Below are positions 35,178 through 46,197 of a stretch of DNA of 64,000 nucleotides, in pieces. The DNA is from Hsuehochloa calcarea (Eukaryota > Streptophyta > Magnoliopsida > Poales > Poaceae): NCBI GenBank assembly GCA_036346395.1, contig JAYEVG010000047.1:310001-374000 (forward strand). Direction: 5' to 3'. The notes beneath the pieces were generated by a model. That model was not told the origin of the DNA and made no database searches. It saw only the letters and a program-made list of their open reading frames with translations. Within the stretch, counting starts at the first letter, position 1, and every line of letters starts with the position of its first letter. Made by a program: the position numbers and the translations under genes.

Positions 35178-36794
35178 TGAAGGACCGAAATGGCAACAGA
35201 GGGGGGGTGAATGGTGCCTAAAAATTAATACTCCCCTTTACTGTATTTAAAACCAGCCTACAAAGATCTCTGAAGATCTAAACAAAGTAAATGAAGCAAG
35301 ATCAAATAACAAAAACAAGTTTCAGGCTGTTCTTCTGGAAATCGGAAGTTCCGGGCAGTAGATTGCGGAAGTTCCGCTTGTAGTTCCGGTGTATATCGCG
35401 AAGTTCCGCTTATGTACTTCACGCATAAAATCTAAGCTCTGATTATCCCGACCAAAGAATGAACGCCGGGTTTTTGCCCAAAAATCCAAACTACTTAATC
35501 TTGAATGCTCTTCTCGGTCAAGTTTTACAGACATCATCCTAAACACCATCTTGACCTTATGGAGAAGAATCGCAACCAAAGATTCAATAATCGAACCAAA
35601 AGCGGATTTCTTGAAGAAGGGCAAGAAAGACCAAAACCAATGATAAGCGAGATTCTCGATTCTTAGAGCATGAAACTTTGAGGAAGTAATAGCAATACCA
35701 AAACGATTCTAGATATGAAGTCTCATGCTATCTCATAAAACGAATCAAAAGATATGCCAAAACCCTAGATATTCAACATGAACAGAGAGAGAGAGAGTTG
35801 CAAAATCAGATAATCGAAACCTCAGATTTCATTGGATTGAAACATGGATTACAGAGGTAACGCAAAGAGGAAAGATTACAATAGGTTTCAGTTCATACTC
35901 TCCCTCTCAACAAGCTCTCAAAAAGCAAAACAAATCCTTTTTAGAGCTAACCCTAATTTTCTCTCCAAAAAATCTAACACTAACTCCAGGGTTCTCCCCT
36001 ATTTATAGCCTCTGCTAATGGGCCTCCAACCCATTAAGCCCGCTACACCCGAACGGAACCGCCTCCACTTTTGCCGCTTTGCGAAAAGACCCTTCGCCCT
36101 TGCGCACCTTCCGAAGCCTCCAGACACCTTGTTGTGCACGACTCAGAATCGCTTCAAGATTCACGCCGTCTTTGACACATCCCGACCGTTCGACCTCAAC
36201 GCCTCCTGCGCTTAGTCCGTCCACGTGTCTCGCCACGACTCCATCTTGATGCCCCGATCAACACGCATAAAAACACATCACATAGCATTGCACAATATCA
36301 TAGCATCAATATTTGTATAAGACTCAAACTCATACAAAATCAAAATCACAAATTAATCTTCTCTCGCACGATTCGACACAATCGGAAGTTCAAGATTTAC
36401 TACGGCGGAAGTTCGATTTCGAACATCCGATTTGTCAGAATATCGGAAGTTCGCGCTCAACATCTGCGGTACTTCCGATATCCGAACAACCGACTTTCAA
36501 GATATTTAAATTCGATTTAATATCTCGAGAACACTCAATGTCGGTATATCGGACACTCGCTACCCTGTGCGGAAGTTCCGATTTCCTTCAACCGAGAGCA
36601 AAACCGGATAAATCGGAAGTTCCTATTTCCAACACCGGTAGTTCGATTAATCGAACTTTCGCTCCATACACAAATGTAGTTCCGATTTCCGACTCGACCA
36701 AAAAGTCCAAACCAAAACCTCAACTCTCAATCTAATCAACACACTTGTCAAATACTCATCACTTAGAGTGGAGGACCTCTCACATGGTCTCTCA
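35178..36794 (-). repeat. 3' LTR of the Copia element
   Basis: It begins TGAAGGACCG and ends GGTCTCTCA. It repeats at 44579-46197, with differences that are mostly short insertions and deletions. It contains several cggaagttccg palindromes. Confidence 0.9.
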
Positions 36795-36810
36795 ATCTCC
36801 CCCTTGATGA

Positions 36811-38445
36811 GTATATTGACAATTACCGAAAAAGCATAAGATGAGTTTGAGATTCCAGTCAACCAAGGTCTAAACAAGAGCAATTAAGCTCAAGACCAAG
36901 TTGACAAAAGAAAAAGACTTGAGATGAGATGAAAGAGCAATTTTCGCACAAAACTCAAGGCTTTTCTTTAGAAGGCTTTTTCTCACAATCATTCTCCCCC
37001 TTTGGCAATAAAATCATCAATATGTAGAAAAGGGAGGAAAAGACTATATGATGTTCATTTTAAGCATTAGGAGCCATGTAGATTATCCAAAATGACTATT
37101 AGAGTATTACACCAAGCCATAACACAGAAGAATGCTATCAAGATCATGACAATCGATGTATAGAAGAGCTAAGACAGAAAGTCCATAATCTGATTAATGA
37201 TCCAATTCTTTAGCAGGTCAAATAAGCCAAGATTGAAGTCTAGCTAAAGATATCCAAGGATGATACAAGCCATGTCAAATAATCTAAGTTGAACCAAGAA
37301 GACTCATACTGAACAGTTTAGAGTGCTACCAGTTGAAGAAGGACTCATTTTATCCAGAACTTGGTCCTTTTAATGATAAGCAATTTTAGCACATTTTTCT
37401 TTTTTTTTTTTAAAGCTCTTTATGGTTTTATCTTAGTAAAGCAAGCTCTGGACTAGGTGCCATCCACAACTGCCTCCTAAGCTTCAACCAATTTTTCAAA
37501 TCTTAGCCATGTGCTAGATCCCAAGCCTTATGCGACCACTCCAAGCAATGAGACTTAAGGAGGTGATCTTAGGTCATCCAAGGCTCCCCGAGTTCATGCC
37601 TAGTGCAATGGCAAGCCGTCTCATGAGAAAGATTGGTGAGATCGGTTTTTCGCACAAACGAGATCATTTTTGCTTTTGAAGTTTTTAGACCCGGTGATTA
37701 GAGATAAGTCATGTTTCTTAACAACCGACATAGCTTACTCAAAAGATCAAAAGAGATTCAGACTCAACTCAACCTACTTGACATGGCGAAAATCATAAAA
37801 GGATAGTTTCAACGGACTAGTCTCAAGAGCTATCATGACAAGATTTTAATTCAAGTTTAGCATTTTAAATACCTTAGCATGGCAAAGACTAAACTACACA
37901 TAAAAAGTCATGATAGATCTAGTAGTTTAGCATAAATCATGGCAAGATGTAAAAATAGTGAAAACAGATCATAAGGGATAATAAACAAGGCTCCATTTGA
38001 TTATCATGCAATGCTTGATGAAATACACAAAAATCCAGATTCCCTTCAGAATGAGATGCATCTTTTAATTCAGGTTGAGTTATGACAAAATTAAGAGTAT
38101 GGAATAACCAAGAATAACTCCCCCTGAACCAAAGGAACAAAAACGAGAATCTGATAAGTAAAACAGAAAAGGCAGTCCTTTAGAGCATAGAAAAGATATA
38201 GAGAAAACTATCGCCGCATGATTCTTATCTACCCCATATGATTCTAGGACTATTAGGTGATCTACACAAACACTAAGGAGCAAACACTGTCCTGTGCTCA
38301 CCCAAGGGTGGCCCGACCCTGCTAGAACCTATAAGAAGTGAGTAAGCTCTACTTAGAGAGGAAGAGACAACTAATAAGCAAAGATCCTAGAAGCACAAGA
38401 CAAGAAGTAGCAGTCAAAGCAATGTGGCAAGAGAAACACTCTAAC
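36811..38445 (-). other. Non-coding 3' region of the Copia element
   Basis: About 1.6 kb lies between the RNase H end and the polypurine tract. No long frame or domain is seen; such spacer regions occur in several plant Copia lineages. A (TAATA)n tract lies just beyond it at 38503-38524. Confidence 0.55.
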
Positions 38446-38502
38446 CTATTTGGAAGGACTTGACCAAATATTAAAAGAGATGAAACGAGAAAGGAGTAAG
38501 CG

Positions 38503-38524
38503 TATAATATAATATAATATAATA
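38503..38524. repeat. (TAATA)n microsatellite
   Basis: Four tandem copies of a 5-bp AT unit lie inside the RNase H end of the Copia element. Confidence 0.85.
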
Positions 38525-38559
38525 CAAGAGTAGCACAACGCCTCCTCACAAGTCAATTG

Positions 38560-41500
38560 TAAGGACAAACCACCCCAAGCTCTCTCTCGCAGTTGAAAAC
38601 CGAGAGCCGCCCAGAGGCTTAGTGAAGATATCACCAACCGGTGCTCACTCTCCACAAAGCGGAGCACAATGTCACCCTTCTCTACATGGTCTCTAAGAAA
38701 GTGATATCTGATATCAATATGCTTGGTCCGAGAATGTTGCACTGGGTTCTTGGCAATGCAAATCGCAGACGTGTTATCACAAAAGAGTGGAACGCAGTCG
38801 ATAGATAGCCCGAAATCCTGCAGGGTCGAGACCATCCAAAGCACTTGGCTACAAAGAATCGGTCGCAAGAACGTGCTCGGCCTCTGCGCATGGGCTGCGA
38901 ACACCGGATTGCTTCCTCGACGACCAGGAGACGAGAGAAGTGCCAATGAATTGGCAAGTGCCAGAAGTGCTCTTCCTATCTATCTCTGACCGAGAAAGTG
39001 CGTGACGGAGAAAGCTCTAAGAGATAGACAAGAAGAGGAGGAGTACCGGATGCCATAGTCAATGGTAGCTCAAGGTACCGAAGATGCGCTTCACGCACCG
39101 ACGGTGAGATACGCGAGGAGAAGCCTGAAATCGAGCACAAAGACACACGAAAAGTGTATGTCTGGTCTCGAGGCTATGAGGTACAAGAGAGAGCCAATCA
39201 TGCTCCTGAAATCCTTTTGGTCAACAGGTTCGCCGTCTTCATCTGGATCCAGAGCAGCTGTAGATGCCATTGGAGTTGATACTGGCTTTCCATCATTCAT
39301 GTCGAAACGCTCAGAGGTCTCGAGTGTATTTGCCTTGATGAAGAAAGGTACCTCCCGAGTCCGCTTGATTTGGAAGCCAAGGAAGAAGCTCAACTCGCCC
39401 ATCATGCTCATTTCAAACTCCGAGCTCATGACATCGGAAAACGGGAAACGAGCACGCGAGGAGCCGCCAAGATGATGTCATCCACATAGATCCGACGAAA
39501 GCGTAAGATCGGTGCCAAGACGGCGGATGAACAAGGTTTTGTCAATTTTACCCATCTCAAAACCATAGCTCGTGAGATAGGACTTAAGCCTTTCATACCA
39601 AGCTCGGGAGCTCGCTTGAGTCCATACAAAGCTTTGGAAAGCTCAGTAGACATGGTTAGGTATTTGGGGTTCTCGAAACCGTGAGGAGGTGTCGACATAG
39701 ACTTCTTCCTCAATAAGGCCATTGAGGAAGGCACTCTTGACATCCATCTGGTAAAGCTTGAAACCCTTAGAAGTCGCAAAGGCAAGCGAGATTCTAATGG
39801 CTTCAAGTCTAGCTACAGGGCAAAGGTCTCTTCAAATCTAGACCCTCAACTTGAGAGTACCCCTGAGCTACCAGCCTAGCCTTGTTTCGAATGACTAACC
39901 CATCTTCACTTTGCTTGTTCTTGAACACCCATTTGGTCCCAATGATATTGTGACCTTGAGGGGGCTCAACAAGGGACCAGACCTTGTTTCTTTCAAAGTT
40001 TTCCAACTCCTCATGCATAGCGCTTGTCCAAGACTGGTCGATAGAGCATGACAAACATCTTTAGGCTCAAATGAGGCGACAAAGCGAATGGAGATGTAAA
40101 AGAGACAAGCCGGCTTTGGAACGTGTGACACGCTCAAGAGGTCTCCAATTATCTGCTCAAGGATGGTCCTTTTGAATGTGTCTTGGAGGTCCAGGTGAGA
40201 TGAATAAGTGGCCTCTACCTCATGATCAGATGAGATAGGAACAGAGCCACTAGCTTCAGAAGAAGCAGAAGGTAAGGGCTGATCTCCTCGAGGTGCGGTG
40301 GAAGAAGGCACCTCAAGAGGAGGAGAAGGAACTGGATCGGGTAAGCAACCCTCATCTCCATCCTCCTCATCGTCCACAAAGATGGACTCTGCATCGCTCT
40401 AAGGAACTCGAATATCGTGCCTAGTCCTCGGGTCGCCTCATCAAGGTCACCTCACGAGTTTCTAACAATTTACTAGACTCGCAGCCTGCACTCTATAGGC
40501 ACGAGAAGAAGTCGAGTAACCCGTAAAGATCCCATCACAAGATCGTGACTCGAACTTATCTAGGTTCCCGGACTTGTAATAAAACACTTGCAACCAAACA
40601 CACGAAAATGCGAGACGCCTGGTTTTCGCCCATATCTCAACTCATAAGAAGTGCGATGCAAGAGTGCCCAAGAAAAACTCATTAGAAACATGACAAGCAA
40701 GAGCAATTGCCTCACCAAAACTTCCTAGGTGTAGAGTACTCATCAAGCATCGCCCCGCCATCTCGACTAAGGTACGGTTCTTCCTCTCCACAACGCCATT
40801 TTGTTGGGGGCGATGGAGCAGGCGGTGCTCTACACTGTCTCACCACAAAACTCTCAAAGTAGGAATTCTTGAACTCGGTGCCATTATCGCGCGAATTGCT
40901 CGTAATGCACCCGGAGCTCAAGAAAGCCTACTAAAAGACCACGAAAAGAGTAAACGCCTCATCCTTCGAGGCTAAGAAAATACCCAAGAATACCTCGAGA
41001 AGTCATCGACCACGACAAAGCACGCACTCACTTCCTCCCATCGATCGTGCACTCTAGTGGTCCCTCGTGGTCCATATGGAGCGATTGACCTAGTGCATCT
41101 GTCATAGTCATCAGAATCGAGGATGTGAAGCGGCAACCATTTTGCCGTCGGCAAGGAGCACAAACAAGATCCTTGACCATTTTGAGTTTTGGCAAACCAC
41201 GAATGAGATCGTGGCCGCTAACTTTCGGTCGATGATCAAATCCTATATGACCAAGTCTCCTATGCCAGAAAGTCAAATCACGGGATTCAGAAGCAATTAA
41301 ACATCGGAGAGGATCACCAGAAGATCCAGAAAAATCAGCACGAAAGATCCTCCCATATCGAGAAATCCCGCAAACTAGACTACCCGAAGAATCAAGAATT
41401 TTGCAATTGTTTTCTTAAAGCTCACCTCAAACCGCTATCGTCAGTCGAGAGATCAAAGCGATTATATCTGCGGCTTACTTACTAAGGCAACATCTTTTAA

Positions 41501-41700
41501 AATAAAAGAATCATTAATGCTCACAAGTATTTTAGCGATGACACGCCCAAATGAAGCATCTCCGAAGGTGATCGTCTCATCACCTGGAGCACGGGCTAGG
41601 GAAGAAAACCAACGAAACTCACCAGTTATATGACGTGAACAACCGGAGTCCACGATCCAGACCTTTCCCTTCCCAGCCCGGCGACCCTGAGTCAAACAGA
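38560..41700 (-). pseudogene. Copia pol: protease, integrase, reverse transcriptase, RNase H (frameshifted)
   Basis: In minus-strand order: protease DSGCSRHITG near 41650; the pre-integrase block WHRRLGHIGFDH near 41270; integrase pieces VVDDFSRYSWVF near 41000 and DNGTEFKNSYFESF near 40880; the reverse transcriptase start KWVFKNK near 39930; the catalytic YVDDIIL at 39490-39470; LSFFLGFQIKR near 39390; and RNase H with DNTSAICIAKNPVQHSRTKHID near 38770. The blocks are complete and in order but frames shift repeatedly by single-base indels. Motif residues are well conserved, which fits a young element with indel errors better than an old decayed one. Confidence 0.88.
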
Positions 41701-42629
41701 GAGTAAAGTCTCAGTACTGGGGTGAATCAACAGTGATTTTGGCACCCAATACTGAGTAACACGGCGAACAGATGAAGTAGTCAAGCAAGACTGACCTCTA
41801 TCTACCCTACGCTCTATGTCACTCAACAAGTCAAAAGATCTCAGCCTGTTGTTGGATCCGACTGCTATGGAAGAGCGAGTCGAAGTGCGTGAACATGTCG
41901 ATCTCGCCATGTAGCTATCTCGAAAGGAAAAACGAGATCTACCCTCAGGACGGTGAAAGTTACGACCAAAGGGAGCATGAGGACGAAAATCAGAGAACTC
42001 AGAAAAACCAAGTCCTCGATGCTGCCCAAAATCATCAGATGGAACAAACCTAGACCTCGTGTTGGTCTTAGGTGCACTCAAGATCCGGGCGACACGAATG
42101 TGCCTAAGAGACTCAACACGGTCTCTACGCGATCTTGGCGCGCTGAAGCAATGATCAACTAAATATCCATCTTTACGATGAAGGTGCAATGATACTTCGC
42201 TTCCGAGGGGGTCAAGCCGCAGTGGAATCACCTTGTCGTCGAAATCCTTTGAACAAAACCCGCCGACTTAAAATTGACTTTCTCACCCCGGCTTAGTTTT
42301 GATCACACCCGGTGCTATGGTTTTGAGCACGACGGTGGATGCTTCCTCATATCCTCACGGATATCATATCCTAGACCCCGATTAAATCTGCAAATTTTAG
42401 ATTTGTCTAGAATGAGATTGAGCTTCTTCTTGTCTCCTACAAACCTCTCGAGAGTGTTCATAAGATACCGACACTCCAAAGAGAGAGGTGCAAGAAGAGC
42501 AGGGGAAGAAGGACAGCAGAAGGTAAGGGAGCGTAAGAAGAACCAACAACGAGAGGAAAGATTGGCTTGTGCACGCACAGCCGACTTTGGGGGGACAGTC
42601 CTCGCTAGCTAGATTGGTTTACGTTGCTA

Positions 42630-43210
42630 GGCGTCTCTACCAAACCCTTAGACTTCTTCCCAAGACACACAATACAAGCGGATGATTGTGTTCTAGAAGG
42701 TCCTTAGTTAGCTTCACACATTTTTCATCCAATGCAACCAAATCACATTTTAGTTTATTACAATGATTGCAAGGTGAGCTAACAAGGTCCTTAGAAGCAT
42801 ACTGAGCCAATTTGTTACTGTGATCAATCATTTCTTGAAACTGCTTAGATACAGATTCTAATTCAGCAGTTAACTTAGGACAGTTTAAACAAGAAACAAT
42901 AGGCTCTAGAAGCGCAGCTTGAAATTCAGCAATTTTGTGATCTGCCCGTTTTAGGTTCATCTTGAGTTTATTACAATTTTCACAAGTTTCAGGCAGATCA
43001 AGCAACATGGTATAAAGACCTCTAAACGAATTGTCCTTAACCTCACATGAGGTGCAAGCAGTAGCCTCAACAGTAATTGATGAAAGAGGTGCTACCCTAC
43101 TCATCTCTAATTCAGCAAGAAGGCTAATGTTCTCTACCTTAATCATGTCAAGTTCAGAGGACACACTATCATGTAAGGTCCTTAATTTTTCCATATCATC
43201 AATCAAAGCA
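42630..43210 (-). CDS. Copia gag-pol spacer with coiled-coil and CxxC motifs
   Basis: A 189-residue open frame on the minus strand carries repeated CxxC pairs (CTSC, CENC, CLNC, CNHC) about 30-40 residues apart, separated by charged, heptad-like helices. It lies between the gag zinc knuckle and the protease. Similar spacers occur in some plant Copia polyproteins; the role is unknown. It is part of the same polyprotein rather than an independent gene. Confidence 0.5.
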
Positions 43211-43509
43211 CAAGATGTGTCACATTCATCACGGAGGGAGCGGATGTAAGTAAAGTAAGCTCCGTGATAGTCTAGCTACTTCCTTCTCCAATCCAAAGAC
43301 ACTTAGCCCTAGACTTAGCATGGAATCTACCTAGCTTAAGAAAAGCATCATTAAGTGGTCATAAGTGGGACTAACCTCATCGGTCGAGTCTGAGTCATTG
43401 TCGCTCGATTCGCCCGAGGGCCATGAAGCACATGCCGAGAAGTTGCCGCCGTCCTTGGGATCATGATCGCCCTTCCCATCATCGTACTCCACCCTCCACC
43501 TCATTTGGT

Positions 43510-44524
43510 GTCCGGTTAAATCGAGGCGGTGAGGACGCGATGGAGCAACTTCTTTGCCTTCCCAAAGTTGCGGAACTTCTTCTTGCCTTGATCAGTCCGA
43601 GGGCTTCGTGTTGCGGTTCTTGTCGATGTAGTCGTTCTTGCTTGGACCGCCATAGTCACCTTTGCCCTTCCCAAGCTTGGGACGGCTTGCTCGGATGTGG
43701 TTGGGGCCACCACACTCAAGCAAATCACAGACCTCCTCTTTTACCATCCCTCCTCCTCTTGTAAGCATGGGAAAACTTTCGATCTAGGAGGGCTAGCTGT
43801 TCATCCTCAAGTCGCTCTAGCGATCATCGCTATGTCACGAGAGCAGCTAGGAGAACCCACGATCGACTCGTAAGAAGATCCGCAGTGGGATCGGTGACTA
43901 AAGCCATCGACTGTGACTTCGACCTTCGAGAGACAATGTCAATCTCGTGAGTCTTGAGACGCGAGTACAGCGCATCAAGAGTCAGGGTCGAGAGGTCCGT
44001 GCTATCTTTGATGGTAGTCACTTTCATCTCCCAAACACGAAGATCAAGTGCAGAAAGCATCTGTCGAGCGTTATCCGAGTCGGGGTATGTAAGACCGACC
44101 GCTCGGAGGTTGCTCAAAATCTTGTGAAAACGAAAAGCACTCGCCAAGAGATTCACCGAGAAGCATCTCAAATTCATCAGATTCACGCTTGAACCGGTCT
44201 TGTCGAACCGTCTTAATCTGAGTGGTGCCTCATGGTATGCATCGAGGGTCACCCGGATGTCATAGCGTAAATCAAATGAGAAATACGATCAAACTCACTT
44301 CTGCTTAAACCCTGAATGATTATGTTCCTTGCCTTAGCATTTGCCTCAACATCAGCCATGTTTCCAGCATTGATGTTCTCATCGGCAGGAACAGCAAATC
44401 TAACCTTCACCTTTCTCCAGATGGCATACCCCTGAGCCTGGATGTAAGTTTCCATTCGGCTCTTCCGGAAGGGTAATCGCACCATCAAAAGCGGAGGCTT
44501 GGTGGAATACTTGTCCGCTGCCAT
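43510..44524 (-). pseudogene. Copia gag (UBN2-type) with degraded zinc knuckle
   Basis: The minus-strand frame starts at 44522 with MAADKYSTKPP and reads ETYIQAQGYAIW and NAKARN..GLSRSEFDR, then continues after a frameshift with FHKILSNLRAVGLTYPDSDNARQ. This is the capsid part of plant Copia gag. A zinc knuckle remnant lies near 43730-43680 in another frame. Indels break the frame at several points. Confidence 0.8.
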
Positions 44525-44578
44525 GGCTCAACCGACCGGTTAAGATCTATCAAGAAGAGCTAACCGCTCGATACCAAT

Positions 44579-46197
44579 TGAAGGACCGAAATGGCAACAG
44601 AGGGGGTGAATGGTGCCTAAAATTAATACTCCCTTTATCAGTATTTAAAACCACCTACAAAGATCTCTCAAGATCTAAACAAAGTAAATGAAGCAAGATC
44701 AAATAACAAAACAAGTTTCAGTCGTTTTTCCGAAATCGGAAGTTAAGGAGATTGCGGAAGTTCCGCTATGTAGTTCGCAGTGTATATCGCGGAAGTTCCG
44801 CTATGTACTTCACGCATAAAATCTAAGTCTGATTATCCCGACCAAAGAATGTAACGCTCGGGTTTTTGCCCAAAATCCAAACTACTTAATCTTGAATGCT
44901 CTTCTCGGGTCAAGTTTTACAGACATCATCCTAAACACCATCTTGACCTTATGGAGAAGAATCGCAACCAAAGATTCAATAATCGAACCAAAAGCGGATT
45001 TCTTGAAGAAGGGCAAGAAAGACCAAAACCAATGATAAGCGAGATTCTCGATTCTTAGAGCATGAAACTTTGAGGAAGTAATAGCAATACCAAAACGATT
45101 CTAGATATGAAGTTTCATGCTATCTCATAAAACGAATCAAAAGATATGCCAAAACCCTAGATATTCAACATGAGCAGAGAGAGAGAGAGTTGCAAAATCG
45201 ATAATCAAACCTCGATTTCATTGGATTGAAACATGGATTACAGAGGTAAAGCAAAGAGGAAAGATTACAATAGGTTTCAGTTCATACTCTCCCTCTCAAC
45301 AAGCTCTCAAAAAGCAAAACAAATCCTTTTTAGAGCTAACCCTAATTTTCTCTCCAAAAAATCTAACCCTAACTCCAGGGTTCTCCCCTATTTATAGCCT
45401 CTCGCTAATGGGCCTCCAACCCATTAAGCCCGCTACACCGAACGGAACCGCCTCCACTTTTGCCGCTTTATAAAAGACCCTTTCGCCTTTGCGCACCTTC
45501 CGAAGCCTCCAGATACCTTGTTGTGCACGACTCAAGAATCGCTTCAAGATTCACGCCGTCTTTGACACATCCCGACCGTTCGACCTCAACGCCTCCTGCG
45601 CTTAGTCCGTCCACGTGTCTCGCCACGACTCCATCTTGATGCCTGCGGTCAACACGCATAAAAGCACATCACATAGCATTGCACAATATCATAGCATCAA
45701 TATTTGTATAAGACTCAAACTCATACAAAATCAAAATCACAAATTAATCTTCTCTCGCACGATTCGACACAATCGGAAGTTCAAGACTTACCCACGGCGG
45801 AAGTTCCGATTTCGAACATCCGCATTTGGGAATATCGGAAGTTCGCGCTCAAAGCTGCGGTACTTCGATATCCTAACAACCGACTTTCAAGATATTTAAA
45901 TTCCGATTTAATATCTCAGAGAACACTCAATGTCAGTATTATCGGACACTCCGCTACCCCTTGTGCGGAAGTTCCGATTTCCTTCAACCGAGAGCAAAAC
46001 CCAGATAAATCGGAAGTTCCTATTTCCAACACCGGTAGTTCCGATTAATCGAAACTTCCGCTCCATACACAGCGGTAGTTCCGATTTCCTGACTCGGCCC
46101 AGAAACAGTCAAACCGAAAACCTCAACTCTCAATCTAATCAACACACTTGTCAAATACTCATCACTTAGAGTGGAGGACCTCTCACATGGTCTCTCA
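44579..46197 (-). repeat. 5' LTR of the Copia element
   Basis: It begins TGAAGGACCG and ends GGTCTCTCA, pairing with 35178-36794. Downstream on the minus strand lies the primer site at about 44578-44560. Confidence 0.9.
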
